A DNA stretch of 64,000 bases from Cavia porcellus (taxonomy: Eukaryota; Chordata; Mammalia; Rodentia; Caviidae). Below the pieces are notes generated by a model, which was given only the letters and a program-made list of their open reading frames with translations, made no database searches and was not told where the DNA came from. The DNA is taken from NCBI RefSeq assembly GCF_034190915.1, contig NW_026947507.1:18052501-18116500 (forward strand), in the 5' to 3' direction. The position numbers and the translations under genes are program-made. Below, one piece after another: positions 10,578-22,790 of this stretch (its first letter is position 1; the number at the start of each line of letters is the position of its first letter).

Positions 10578-12620
10578 TTTATTTGGTAAAATTGGTCCAC
10601 TCTTTATTTCACCGAAAACAAGACCTATCTGGAAAACATTCCTACCATGATTTTTCAGAATGCTTGCAAAAAGGCCCTATCTCAGAAATAAGCCACAGTT
10701 AAGATCGTCACCCAGACTGGCACACTTCATATACACTTGTTGTAATACAATGGATGTACTGAATTATAAAATATATAATTATAAATATATAATTCCATAT
10801 ATAAATAATATAGAAATTAGTCCTTAAATCATAATAAATTATAATTATGTGTAAATACCCAATTGGATACCTTTGGATGAGAAAGAAAGTTTATGAAAAA
10901 AGATGAATTCAAACTTACTGCTAAATTACCAGAGTACACAAACAACACATGAACAGCATTCACACTGAACCATATACTGAACATACATGGTTGTACCTAA
11001 CATGAATACATCATGCAGTGTAATGGATATTGAATGCACTCATATGAAATAAAGAAATGTCTTCTGAATTGTGGTGCCTGAAAGTTTTTATCATTTTGTG
11101 TGAATTGTCACTCTTAACTGTGGTCATATCTGCTGCCACTTTTGCCTCATAAATCTTCAGTTAACACTTGGTATAATGAAAACTTAGTGAAGTCCAGCCT
11201 ACAGGGGTTCGGCATGTGACTGAACAATTCACAGGTTAAAATGACTGGCAGCTGTGCTGCCAAAGCACTAGGAGCAGGATGCATGATAGCTGTGGTCATT
11301 TAAGGAAAGCTTCATTGGTGGACAGGAAAGACTGTGGCCACTGCTTCTACAAGAAGTGAAATCACAAAAAATTCAGGTCAGAATTCGGGTTGGGAAGAGT
11401 TATGATGATGTTTAGAAGAAGATGGCAACACTTTTGTGAATAAAAATAGATTTTTGCACATGAATAAATGAATAAATATGGATCATTGTACATGAATAAA
11501 TATAGATTATTATTAAGAAAAAAATGACATCCCTGAAAATAAGCTTTATGACATCATTTGGGGCAAAACCTAATGTAAGACCTTGCTATATTACATGTCA
11601 TATATTACATGACCATTTTAATCTCTTTTTAAACTGTCAGATCAAACCCTTTGGATACCATTGCAGCAGAAGGAAGAAAAATACTGTTCTTAATTTTTTT
11701 TTCTTTTTTCTTTCCCCAGGTAGTCATCCTCACATTAGCTCAGTTCAAGTCTTTATTTTCACATAAAGTATGACTCAACCCACAAAGAACCTATGTTCCC
11801 CAGACTGTAACAGATTTTCTCAACTTTAAACCCTTTGGTCCATTTTCAGACGACTGACCAATTAAGAAAGATGTCAGAAAAATTAGTGGCCATTCACAAT
11901 TCTGTTTATTGCCTGTCCATTAAGTTTTATTACTACCTGTGGTCCACTGTAGTTACACACCAAGCCAGATGGCTTCTGGGGAGAATCAGCTACCCTCAGG
12001 GGAACACTAGGGTGAATCTCCTCCTGCAGCAGACCAGAAAATGGCCCGGATAGAGGCTCCAATTCAAGCTGTGAAAGGAGAATTTATGACAGAAAAAAGG
12101 GGCCTTCCCCATGACCTTTGTAAAATACTTTATGCAATCTTTTCAAAGTCATAATATATTAAATTTATACGACAAAAAATCTCTTGGGTTTATTGTTAAG
12201 GCTGCTACCAAATTCTTTGAAAATACCTTTCAGAAAAACAAGGAAAAGAATAAAGTAAAGTAGCAGTCCTTGTTTTACATTATGGTTTATTGTAGACTAT
12301 CTCCTAAATTTTTGTGTTTGGAGATAGTGATTTTGGAGTATGGCTAAATGATGGGTACCGGACACTCAGCAGTGTATTTATTCATCAGTCACTCAATAGC
12401 TCACTTTGTTAGTTGGTGTTTTACGGAAAAAGGTGTCTGTGAAGATGGCTTTGGAGGGCACAGTCCCACCTATATGCATTTCTTGGCTGATGAGAATCTT
12501 CCTTGTATCCTGCCCTTCCACCATGCCATTTCTGCCTTGGACAGCAATTTCTAAAGTCCATGCAACTAAAAATGAAACTCTTTTTTTAAGCTGAAAGTAT
12601 CAGATATTTTGTGCAAGTCT
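10576..12620. other. Unassigned DNA
   Basis: There is no supported gene. A moderately GC-richer pocket at 11200-11360 and the open frames at 11524-11766 (80 residues), 11835-12053 (72) and 12348-12554 (68) show no domain or conserved motif I can name. The segment at about 12460-12580 has a faint MaLR-like flavour ('ttccaccatgccatttctg') that is too weak to call. Confidence 0.4.
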
Positions 12621-12622
12621 TC

Positions 12623-12656
12623 TATCTTTAATATATATATATATATATTAAAGATA
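12623..12656. repeat. Perfect AT-rich palindrome, 34 bp
   Basis: 'tatcttta' at the left and 'taaagata' at the right flank an alternating AT core. Each base pairs with its mirror position about the centre near 12639.5, so the segment can form a cruciform or hairpin. Confidence 0.85.
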
Positions 12657-12681
12657 TATATATATATATGTGTATATATAT

Positions 12682-12721
12682 ATATATATCTGACAATATC
12701 TATATATTGTCAGATATATAT
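12682..12721. repeat. Hairpin with 18-bp perfect arms
   Basis: The arms at 12682-12699 and 12704-12721 are perfect reverse complements with a 4-base loop 'ctat'. The core unit 'tctgacaatatc' recurs directly after the right arm (12720-12731). It lies in an AT microsatellite cluster that starts at about 12629. Confidence 0.85.
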
Positions 12722-12734
12722 CTGACAATATCTC

Positions 12735-15284
12735 ACTCAGAGCTTTCCTAACTACAAGTGCCTCTCCTAATTCTTTAATTACATTTTCAAATAATATAAA
12801 AAGCCTGTATACTGGGGAAAAATGTCTGCACTTAAGCAATTTGCTTATATCACAATTTTCTTAGACTCTAGCACCTGCAGAAAGTCCATTTTCTCATTTC
12901 TATTAGGTAATTCTTTTTAAATCCTACTGGTTTGTGTGATTATTCAGTCCTCAGTAGCAAATCAGGGTCAACAATTCAGATTAAATTTCAAGATCAGTAA
13001 CTGAATTTCTTAACTGACACTGCTGCAGCTTTATTTACTATCTGCTGAGATCTTCCTTTACAATCAGCTCTACTTTTGTTCAACTTGTCAGTCTCTAGAA
13101 AACCTATTTTTGTGTCTTTATTTCACTGCTGTATCCTAAGACCTTCTCGACAGTGGTCTTTCAGCAAAACTTGTAGTTTTGTATCCAAATTTAATGTCAC
13201 CATATAGTGTATTAAAAGGAGTGAATTTATGTATCTGTCATCAGATCTCAAACTTTTTTATGTTACTTTATGCAGTTCAAATTTAATTCAAAATCGTATA
13301 AAGAGAATCTAACTTTAAAAGATGTCTTAATTGGTCCTCTTAATTCAAATACAAATGAAGTTAGAAATTAGTAAGAGTTAAATCTGTGAACCTTCCCTAC
13401 AAAAGGACTCAGCAGCCAGTCTCTGTCTAGATTCAGAATAATGAGGTGACCTTGGAAGAGGTGGACTTTCTTATTTTTACATTTGTCAATATGCAGTATC
13501 CTAATAATTCCAGTAAACAAAGAGAGGACACTTAGTTTTGAAAGGAATGAAATTTATTGTAAAAATTTTTGAGTCCATAAACACTTTTGCAATGATTTTC
13601 CACCTAGCAGTCTCTAATCCACAGTTGTTCTAACCTCAGTTCCTATTGACGCAGTTTGGATTATATTATTTGTCTGCTGCACAACTGTTTTTTTTATATT
13701 TGTAAATTTTTATTCTACTCCTTCTTGACTCACAGTATCTCTTTGTGTCTATGTTTAGGGGAGGATAAATGACATCTACAGTGCTGATATAACTGAGATC
13801 TATTAAGAGAACTCAATTTTTTCTCAGGTTTTTAAAGCCAACTTGGACTCTTTAATATTTACTTAAGGACCCACTCTTGTTCAGCATATTAATAACATCT
13901 TCTTTGTTACAAACCTAAGCAGCAGTGTAGTCCTGTAGATGTTCTCATTCTCCTAAAAGTACTAGACAAAAGACACCATAAACTGTATAGATCTAAATGC
14001 AAAAGCATATCTGCTTATTGCATCATGAAATATAACAAGGTATTCAATATTTATCAGAAAATTACTTTGAGCTAATTTTATTTCTCCCTTTCCAAAAGAT
14101 GAAACAATTACATATGCACATTTTTAAGGGAAGCCATTTCTTGCTGCCAGTGGATTACAAATTTTGTACTCTTGCCAAAACCTCTATTTTCACCTAAAAT
14201 ATTACGTTAGAGCCCATTTCTGGCCTTCAGATGAGTTACCTGTCTTTGAATTTATAAAGGTAGCAGTGTCCACATCCCCAGATGGTATCTTACCCAAATT
14301 GGACACGACATCTCATCTTTTCTCTTAGGAGCGTGTCAAAATAGCTGAGATTGTTCTAGGTATGCTAGAACAAAATGTTTTTCAGAAATATCTTTAAATG
14401 GCTTTTCTGTCAGTTAGACCCTACGTTATTATGCACACTCTCTCATTCCTGCATGTTGTAGCCACCATCTCTGCCTTGCATGGTCTAGTGTTTTTACATT
14501 TATCTCCTCTACTCACTTCTTTTTCCTCATGCTGTTTCTTTTATTATAATTTTATAAAGTACAGGTCACTCTTTACAAAATGGCAGAACACGTGTCACAT
14601 TTAACAAGTCCTTTTATCATTTTACATCGATTTTACACTCTGTATCCAGTGTTCTATTTGATGGAGAGTAATACTTCATTCTTATGATTGATTTGAAATT
14701 GTAGAAATGGTTTCAAAGCTCCAAGAGTCCTTTCTAGGTAAACTCTTAGAAAAACAGACTTACTTTCATTTTACTATACCTCCCATATCAAAGCTCATAT
14801 TGAAATATAACTAATTTGCTGTGGTCTCTTCACATAAAACACTTAAGGTGGACTCTATTCGAGTGGAAAATCAGCTCAGTATTACTGAACTAATGGTACT
14901 TACAGGTAATCCATTTCACTGTTCACTGTCTAACCTGTACAAAGAAAACTGACACTGTGTCTCTAGGAAATGGTAGGACAAACAAGATGGGTGAATGTAC
15001 TACTAAAAATTGACCTCATTTTTTATATAATTTATTAAGCTAATTTTATTGCTGAATGATATCATTAACTATCATATATATGCTCCAAAGTCTGTAAGAG
15101 GCGATCATGCACAGATGGGATATGTGTGAGATAGGGAATTGTTGGAGAGCACTACAAAGTGGCTCTGAGCAGGATCTAAATTTTACTAATTGGCTTTCTA
15201 TGTTTATCTGTGAGTCTGTCTTAGGGCTCAGCCCCTTGCTTAGAGATGGGAGTTGATTCATAGTAAGTGAACCTCTATGAATCA
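12735..15284. other. Unassigned AT-rich DNA
   Basis: No repeat family, RNA gene or coding exon is recognised here. Open frames such as 14398-14604 (68 residues) lack any motif. Confidence 0.45.
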
Positions 15285-15745
15285 CTGATCCGGGCTGAGG
15301 CCTGTAGTGGCCTGTGAGGCCAGAAATACCTCAAAGGACAAGATAAGGTCACAGCTGTGGCCACTCTGGCTCCAACCCCAATTAACTAGGTAGAGACTGC
15401 GGCTGCAAAAATTACTCCTACAGTCTCATTTCTACCATGTCTTCACGATAAGACAGTGCTCCTAAATTGACTTGATTCATCACTTAGAGACGTCCTTGGG
15501 GTGACTCCCCAGGTCCTGCTCATTGCCTCCATTTTCCTCAGTCTCTCCACCCTTTGTTCTTGGTCCTAATATAAGTGAACTGATCCAGAGAATCCTTTGT
15601 CTTTTCCCTCAAAGCCTCGAGCTTATTTGAAGGGTTTTGACCCTTCTGGAGCCCTAAAAATCATACAATTTGTCTCTTTTCTTATTTAACCTCCGCCGTA
15701 CACTTGTTTGGGAGATGGGGAATCTAGGACAGGACCTGATAGGGA
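15285..15745 (+). other. GC-richer block, possible degraded LTR
   Basis: This block is clearly less AT-rich than its surroundings and has LTR-like content: a CT-rich stretch 'cctcagtctctccaccc', a TATA-like 'taatataagtg' near 15572, and a purine stretch 'ggagatggggaatctagg' near the right end. I cannot match it to a named family and see no clear terminal repeats or target duplication. Another possibility is a single-copy regulatory region. Confidence 0.2.
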
Positions 15746-17035
15746 ATAGTTAAGAAAGTAAAGAGAAATTATCCTGATGAAATGATTTCCCAGGCTACTG
15801 CTTTTAAATCTTACCACATCTTTGGGGGAAACTAGCTGGAACTCTCCAACATCCACAAACCATCTTGCAATATTCTATAGGGACTGTGTATATTTACCTC
15901 TAGCTTTAGGGTGCTCACATTGTTTCATTAATGTTTGCATGTTTTGTGCATGAACTGGATGCTACCCAAGTAGATATGCCAACACCACAAAAGTGGCAAA
16001 TGTGATTAATAACTAAGATTATTCCTCATTGTGACATTCCTTTGGGGATTAAATCAAACCAAGAAACTCATTTTCAGCAGAAAGAAATGACTTGCTTGTA
16101 AAACTCTGAGGTGCTCATTAAAATTTCATACTCTCTCCCATACACAATCCTCAGGGCAAATGGAACATAAAATTCTAGACATTAAAAAGAATCTTAGGAG
16201 AGAATATAACAAGAAACTGGACATAACGGCCAGAAATATAAATCCAGAAGACATGGGTTAACCACTTTTGAAATTGTTCCTGGTAAGTGTATATTTAGAG
16301 TGGTACCTCTAAAACATCTCACAGTATCCAGTCAATGTCTTCTGAACTTAAAAGTCTGATGTTATGATTACCTATGTTCGAGAACTAACCCATATTACAG
16401 CAGCTCATCAAAAATGAAAAGACATCGTCTCTGTTGACAAACAAGACTTGATAATCATTTCAGGCAGGAGAAAGTGCATACAACTAGAAATGTAGGTTAA
16501 ATTATTCATCGCCACCTCACTGGAAATGATTATTACTCACTTACAGTGCAACCAAAGGTCAAGCTCTCCTAGATTCTCTCAATCCATTCCAAGGAGACCC
16601 AAATCATCACTTCCAAAAAAAAAAAAAAAAAAAAATTAGAAGGCTATCTCCGCAGGCGAGTTCACAGTGGATATTTGCACAAAAATTTCATCCTGCTAGA
16701 AGCAAAAAAATATCTTCAATAGACAACATTGCATCATTGATGAAGAACTTCATCTATACCTAGGCTTTTCTCTCTTTAGACCTTGTCTCTGTCATAAAAG
16801 AAACTTAAAAAGAGCAAATTTTGGGTCCTTTAAAAAAACTACTCATCTTTTTATTTTTCCTCCCCTGTAAGGAAAGTTTGACTGGGGGCTGTTTGTTTAT
16901 TCTTATTTTTATCCCTCACTAGGAGTTCTGTCAAATTTTGTCTTGTTTTAATGACCTTCAGTTGTTTCAATAAGCCAAACACTGACAAGATGATATAAAT
17001 AATGATAAAAGCAAGAAAGATTGTAAGAGTATAGA
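15746..17035. other. Unassigned DNA with a 20-odd base A-run
   Basis: An A-run at about 16614-16635 could mark a decayed retroposon tail, but no element body is readable upstream. The minus-strand 94-residue frame at 16851-17135 is hydrophobic through AT-rich composition and overlaps the L1 fragment to its right, so I do not treat it as a gene. Confidence 0.4.
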
Positions 17036-17560
17036 TAATGGGAGTGTAAATCAGTACAACCATTATGGAAAGCAGTTCCTCAAAAAAAAGTAGATAACTT
17101 TTTAACAGTAACTCTACTTCTGGGTATATAATCAAAATAAGTTAAATTGATATTCACAGTAGCTCGCAAACTGAATCAAATTAAATATCAATCAGTGAAT
17201 ACACGGATAAAGAACATATGGTACGCAAAGTGAAATACTATTCAGATGTTATAAAGCATATAACATCATTTGTGACTACCTAGATGGAATTGTTGGATAT
17301 TGTGCTACATGAAATATCAGGTATAGAGAAAAATCAGTGTAATTTTACTTGTAAGTGTAAAATAAAAATGTTGATCCCATAAAAGCTGAGCGTTTAATAG
17401 TGATTGTAACAAACTAAGAGAGTAGAAAGAAAGCGGCTAGACAGTGGTTGATCAAAGGGTAATACTATATTTAGAAAAGTAAAATAGTTTTATGTTCTAA
17501 GTGAACTCATACAATGTGATAATATATGGTGATATAATAAGCTTGCTATAATTAAACAAC
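17036..17560 (+). mobile_element. Old L1 fragment (ORF2 end and 3' UTR)
   Basis: Ordered L1 landmarks read on the plus strand: 'gggagtgtaaatcagtacaa', 'cattatggaaagcagttcct', 'acttctgggtatataatc', 'gaatacacggataaagaac', 'gaaatactattcagatg', then 'gactacctagatggaatt'. These correspond to the last part of ORF2 (the VQPLW...YYSA region) and the sequence after it. Stops and indels break the frame throughout, so it is a dead fragment. No clear poly(A) tail or target duplication is visible. The divergence suggests an old L1M-type copy. Confidence 0.75.
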
Positions 17561-18199
17561 CAAATCATAATGTCATTTATTTTCCAAAAGTATCTGTGTG
17601 TGTGTTTATGGTTTGTGTGTGTTTCAGTTCTGACTGATTTAAGATACTGTACATGACTGGATAAAGTTTAAGTTGTTTTTAATAAATCAAGTTTATATTT
17701 AAAACAAAATTCAACATTACATTTAATTCTAGAGGGGAAGGAGCTTATTACTCCAATTATGACTACTAATTCCCATACTTTCAAATTATAAATTGTGGCA
17801 TTAGATTTATTATGTTTCTATGTATCTATCAAAATATATGAGAATATTTTCACGTTCTAGAAAATTCTATTGTTTCAAAAAGCATTACATTTCTCAGGAT
17901 TGAAGTTTTCTGTTTTGAATATTTTGTTGGCATTATTCTCACACTAGCATACACTAAAAATGATGAGTCAACAATGAGTACAGTCTTTGCCTAATAAAGC
18001 ATTTCTAGGTTATGTGAGCATATAGCTTTTCAAAGTATAGGTTAAATATGTTTTAAAAATCTACCAATTAAACCTTAATAAACTCACTATTCTTATGCCA
18101 CAATTGCCCTGATGTATACTTACATTTCAATACTTATAGCAAATTTCTAAATACACTGTTCGAGTACATTAAAATAGATTCCATATGCCATTTCTGAAT
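17561..18199. other. Unassigned AT-rich DNA
   Basis: Nothing is recognised apart from a short interrupted TG run near 17595-17620. Confidence 0.5.
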
Positions 18200-18610
18200 T
18201 TATCTCCTCTTCTAGAGAAAAGTACTTCATAGTCAAATTAAGATAATAAAATCCCTGAATCTTTCCTAAATGATCTCCCACTACTTATTGATGGTTTTTG
18301 CAACACCTTTCCTTTTCCATTAAATAAACTATTTGTCTGGCTTATCTTTTATTCTTTACCTTTTTTTTTTTCTGGAAGTCTCTTTGGATATTCCCATTTC
18401 AGCAATAAAATCTTTTCCTCTCTGCTTCTACCAAAGTGTGACAATATCATTTTTAGTACTTACATTTTGTTTCACATTATCGAATATGTATTACTCCTCC
18501 TCAAATAAAATCTTTGAGACCAGGGACCATATTTTACTCAGTTTTATAATCTCATTATACCCAGTGTGCCTTGTAAATTTTTAATACATTTCAGCATAAA
18601 TTTGTACTGA
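18200..18610 (+). repeat. Ancient mammalian interspersed repeat, 3' part
   Basis: The right half carries a degraded version of a common mammalian repeat ending: 'atctttgagaccagggacca', 'ttttactcagttttataatc', 'acccagtgtgcc'. This corresponds to the 'ctccttgagggcagggac ... ccccagtgcct' pattern shared by several old LINE-type 3' ends. The left half ('cctctctgcttctacc') is compatible with the same element. The family is not certain. Confidence 0.4.
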
Positions 18611-20753
18611 TAGATCACTATGAATTTGTTATCTAATATATAATCATAGACAATGAGAAATCCACTTTTTTGTATTTGGTGTAGGATATTTGTTTGCTTG
18701 GCTATCTTATTTAGGTCTCATAAAAATTTCACTTAATGTAGCAAGGTATTTACAGAGAATGTGAGTTTCGTTTCTGAGTTCTGTTCTCAGTATTTTTTTC
18801 TTTTCAAAATATGAAGTTTATAACTGGAAAAAAAGGAAACAAATTTTTTCCTAAATTGCCATATTTGACCTACTAATTATAAATAGTATTTATAAATAGT
18901 CAAAATATATTGTGAATTTTCACAGTTTAATCACTTTTGCGCTAATTCAATAGAGCTACAAGCTTTTAGTAAGTTTACTGGCTAGCTTCAGGGTGGGTTC
19001 ATTCAAAAAGTTACTGCACAGTGTTGTAGGAGCAGAGACTGAAGAGGTCAAGTACACATCGGTTCTGCTCGGTCTTTATTTAGGTCACTGTCACTGGTCA
19101 TTTGACAAAAGCACCAACAAGTGGCCCCTTTTGTGTGTTCAGAAGTCACATTATTTTCTTATCTTGTTAGCACTAGAGATGATAGGAACTTCTTCTGTTA
19201 CATTCTATCATAGCCTCCCTGGTTCTCTTACCCTTGCTCATATACATAAAATCGAGCTTCCACATATTATTTTTATGTATTTTATAATATCATCATAGAT
19301 TTCAGATATGTTGACATGAGGGACTTATAAGACTCTGATGATTTTAAATTATGTGTCTGAAAGCTGACATAATCCTACAGGAAACAGAATTCAGTAGGAT
19401 TTCTATTAAATCTGTTATTTTTAAACTTGAATAAAATTTTCATTAAGTGTAAACTCTATCCCTGACTCATTATTATTTTAATGGACAATAGTTGATATAA
19501 AATATGCTTAATAAAAAGGTACTTTAAAGTGTCCACATTGTTTTTTAAATATATTGCCATTATTATGATAAATCAGAAATAAAAGAGTGAGTAGAGAATT
19601 TATGTTTAACTGAAATAAGAGAAACCATGCAGGTGAGCTTATATCCTGGTGCTATTACGCCTCCTTGGTTTATGTTTTCTTCTTCACTGTAGTCCTTGGT
19701 GTTATTGCTGTACCCGAGGTCGATTTCAGATTTTCAAAGGTTTCTTTTTGGCTGAATTTTATCTGTCATTTATGAATATAGTATTTATTGGTGAAGTCAA
19801 TTGATAGGTGCAGCTGCTGTGCATTTGAAAATACAAATTATAACTATGCATTCTTAACACCTTTGTATTTCCCATCATTTAGCACAAGTAAAGTATAAAA
19901 TTAATGCCCAATACTACATGACAATTGGAGCATGACTTCTAGGCCTGACTTCTAATGATTAGCAAGTTTTCATCAGAAATATCATGAACCAACAGGGTGA
20001 TATTTATCTGTGATCTTAGTAAACTATGAATAAAAGATTCATGTTTTGAGATTATAGTGCATGGTTTTCTCTTGTCATGTTGAATACTTGAATAAGCATT
20101 ATACTTAGGATTATGAAAAAATTGCCTATATTAAGATTTATTTTTTAATTTTAAATTTACTTAATAAAGCATATTTAGCATATTTGTAAGAGGAAAAAAT
20201 ATATACCGTTAACATCCATGACAACTTTTAAAAAGTTTTTAGAAATAAAGCTTTTGGCTTGAGGCTAAATAATGGCAAATTTCCAGATGAAAGATGAAAT
20301 ATTTTTCATTCTCAGAACATGGATATTGAGATATAAAAAGTGATCCTTTTACAGCAGTAACTACACCTGTCACTGCACATGACAGACATAATGAGTATGG
20401 TTCCTTTGGGTTCCAGGGAAAATGAAATAGAAACCTCAAGAGATCTTATCATTCTAAGAAACTTAAGAGTTTGACAGGTATTTTTTATCAAATATGTGTA
20501 AGTTTTGTATTTTCCACTATGACTTCCCATTCAACATTGTTCTTAATAATGTCACCTATTTTAAACGAAGTTCTCACAGAGTACTGTCCAATAGAGTTGT
20601 TATGTGAACAAGACATGAGTTAAAAATAAAAATACAAATTTCTATTTGCCACACTGGAAATAATTACAAATAGACAAAAAAGACTGATTTAATACTATGC
20701 ACTATCTATATTCACATATCCAAATATATTATCATTTTAATATGATATAGATC

Positions 20754-20758
<5 letters not shown>
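18611..20758. other. Unassigned AT-rich DNA
   Basis: There is no supported feature. Open frames at 18993-19298 (101 residues, plus), 20239-20439 and 20312-20530 (minus) have no recognisable domain and no splice-like boundaries that convince me. Confidence 0.4.

Positions 20759-20805
<47 letters not shown>
20759..20805. repeat. (TA)n microsatellite
   Basis: This is an uninterrupted TA run of about 47 bp. Confidence 0.95.
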
Positions 20806-20808
<3 letters not shown>

Positions 20809-21154
20809 TTGCTTTACTGTTATGAACCAATATTTCAACCCAGACCCTTGCCCAAGAGCACAGGCCAGTTCTTTTGGGGACTCAGTGATCTTACTGATTA
20901 ACCCCAAGGGCCAGATCTGCCACTCCCTGCTCACTGTGATTATTTCCTTAAAATTATCTCAGTTTATTTTGTTCTTTCCTCCCCTATCTCTGGTGAAAAT
21001 GTGAAAGAAATAATTCTTGTAATATAGTTATATATTGTGTTCCTTATGAAAACTTGAAATTATGTTTGTATTAAACATAAAAATAATACACACAACTCAG
21101 GCATGAAGAATGAAGTACTGATAAAGTTTGGAGGATTAAATAGCAAAAAGAAGC

Positions 21155-21291
21155 AAGAGAAGAAGAAGGAAAATGAAAGAAGAAGAAGAGGAGGAGGAGG
21201 AGGAGGAGGAAGAAGAAGAAGAAGAAGAAGAAGAAGAAGAAGAAGAAGAAGAAGAAGAAGAAGAAGAAGAAGAAGAAGAAATAATAATAAT
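21155..21291 (+). repeat. GGA/GAA purine tract followed by (TAA)n
   Basis: Positions 21175-21281 are an uninterrupted 107-base purine run. It holds a short GGA block, then about 23 GAA units (about 21211-21280), then (TAA)n. All three frames on both strands are open but encode Glu, Arg, Leu or Phe homopolymers, which explains the open frames here. Long GAA.TTC tracts can form triplex DNA. Confidence 0.95.
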
Positions 21292-21642
21292 ATGGAGTTA
21301 TCTCCAAATATGGAAAGACCTATCATGTGGCATATGTTTCTTTTATGTAATGTAAATTTGGGGAAATAAATTTTAGCTTCTGAGCAGCTCCACCTTATAA
21401 CACAAGACAAAGAAATATAGTTTAGCATATGTAAATTCCTTTAACCATTGAATTTGACTCCAAGTAGATGCCAAATGTTCAACACAGACTTCTTGCAAGG
21501 GAACCAAATGTAGAAAGCAGAGTTAGTGTATGGTGTTCTTATGTTATTTCTAATTTAGAGATTTAATCAATCTGTGGTTATTGGATTCTGGTTACATATA
21601 TTTTGGGAGTCTAGAGAAATACAGCAAAAGAACAAATGAAGA

Positions 21643-21855
21643 CATCTATAGTGGCAAAGGGTTGCAATCTCAGCGATTCAGGAAGCTGAGGCAGAAAGTT
21701 CACAGATTTGAGGGTAGTGTTCATAACTTGGCAACTTAGCCAGACCTCATCTCAAAATTAAAATAATAAATAATTAAATAAATAATTAAATAAAATAGAG
21801 TGAGGACATAGCTCAGTGGACATGTTGAATTCAATTCTCAGTATTTCAAAAGACG
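21643..21855 (+). repeat. B1-dID dimeric SINE
   Basis: The left monomer shows B1 features ('gcaatctcagcgattcagga', 'agctgaggcag', 'agacctcatctcaaaatt'), then an A/T-rich linker of AAATA units. The right monomer is ID-like ('gaggacatagctcagtgg', 'gaattcaattctcagtattt'). This complete left-B1/right-ID order is the best example in the window of the B1-dID dimer. It is moderately diverged and has no obvious perfect target duplication. Confidence 0.75.
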
Positions 21856-22631
21856 ATTGAACAATGAAAAGAGACCATATAGTGAGAGGAACTGGACAAA
21901 TAATTCCCATCAGAGTTTCAGAGGGTTAAGATAAGACAAAATTAAAATCAGGCTGTCTATAATTACCCTTAACCAGTTGCGTAGCCACTAACCAAATATG
22001 GTTACTGACATTGAAATTGTGATGTCCAATTTGATAAAAGAAACAAGTGCGGTACATATATCATATTTCAAAGATATAGACAAAAAACAAATCTGAAATA
22101 TATTAATTCTCATAATGTTTTATTGAAATAATATTACATATGCATAGGGTTAAATAAAAATATATTATAATTTTAAAAATACCAATGTTTTGAAATTTGC
22201 AAAGTTTATACAATATGACCTTGTAAATTCACACTAGCACTTTCAATAGCTACATTCAATAAGTAGCTAGTACTGGGACAGTGTAGGTCTTGTAAATCTA
22301 TGAGATTTACTTGGACTGATGATATTAAAAGATGAGAGTATTGGAGTTCTCAGTGTTTGATAGCAGTGAATATTCTACTAGAGATGAATTGGCAAGATGA
22401 AAATTCTCATAGAATTTGCATCTCAGTAGATCCTGAATTCATGTCTAAATTGAAATAGTTCTTATCTGTGCACTTACAGATTCTGTTTTAAATACACACT
22501 TTTTCACTTATTACTCATATTTTATTAAACTCTAATTTAAACTTACATTTGATAACTCATATAGTTTGGTCAGTATTGTTAACTACATAAAACAATTACT
22601 GTAGTTGTTTAATATATTACGTTTTTAACTA

Positions 22632-22790
22632 TTAGAGGGTTGAGTAAGAGGATCACAAGTTTGACTCTAGCATAGACAAATTAGAGATTTAGAAAGAACT
22701 TGCCTCAAAATTAAAAATAAAAGGGGCTAGTAATATATCTCAGTTTGAAGGCTGTAGATTCAATCCCCAGTGCTAAAGTGAATACATAAA
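22632..22790 (+). repeat. B1-dID dimeric SINE, second copy
   Basis: 'gagtaagaggatcacaagtt' and 'cttgcctcaaaattaaaaat' (B1 part) lead into 'aggggctagtaatatatctc' and 'gattcaatccccagtgctaa' (ID part, box B intact). The B1 half is 5' truncated. It has the same junction design as the copy about 1 kb upstream. Confidence 0.75.

Noticed and set aside
16851..17135. Hydrophobic 94-residue minus-strand frame resembling a membrane protein
   Set aside because: Ile/Leu/Phe richness follows from AT-rich composition, and its start lies inside a plus-strand L1 fragment.
21060..21428. Open frames of 60-122 residues on both strands with Leu, Phe, Arg or Glu runs
   Set aside because: They are translations of the GAA/GGA microsatellite in different frames.
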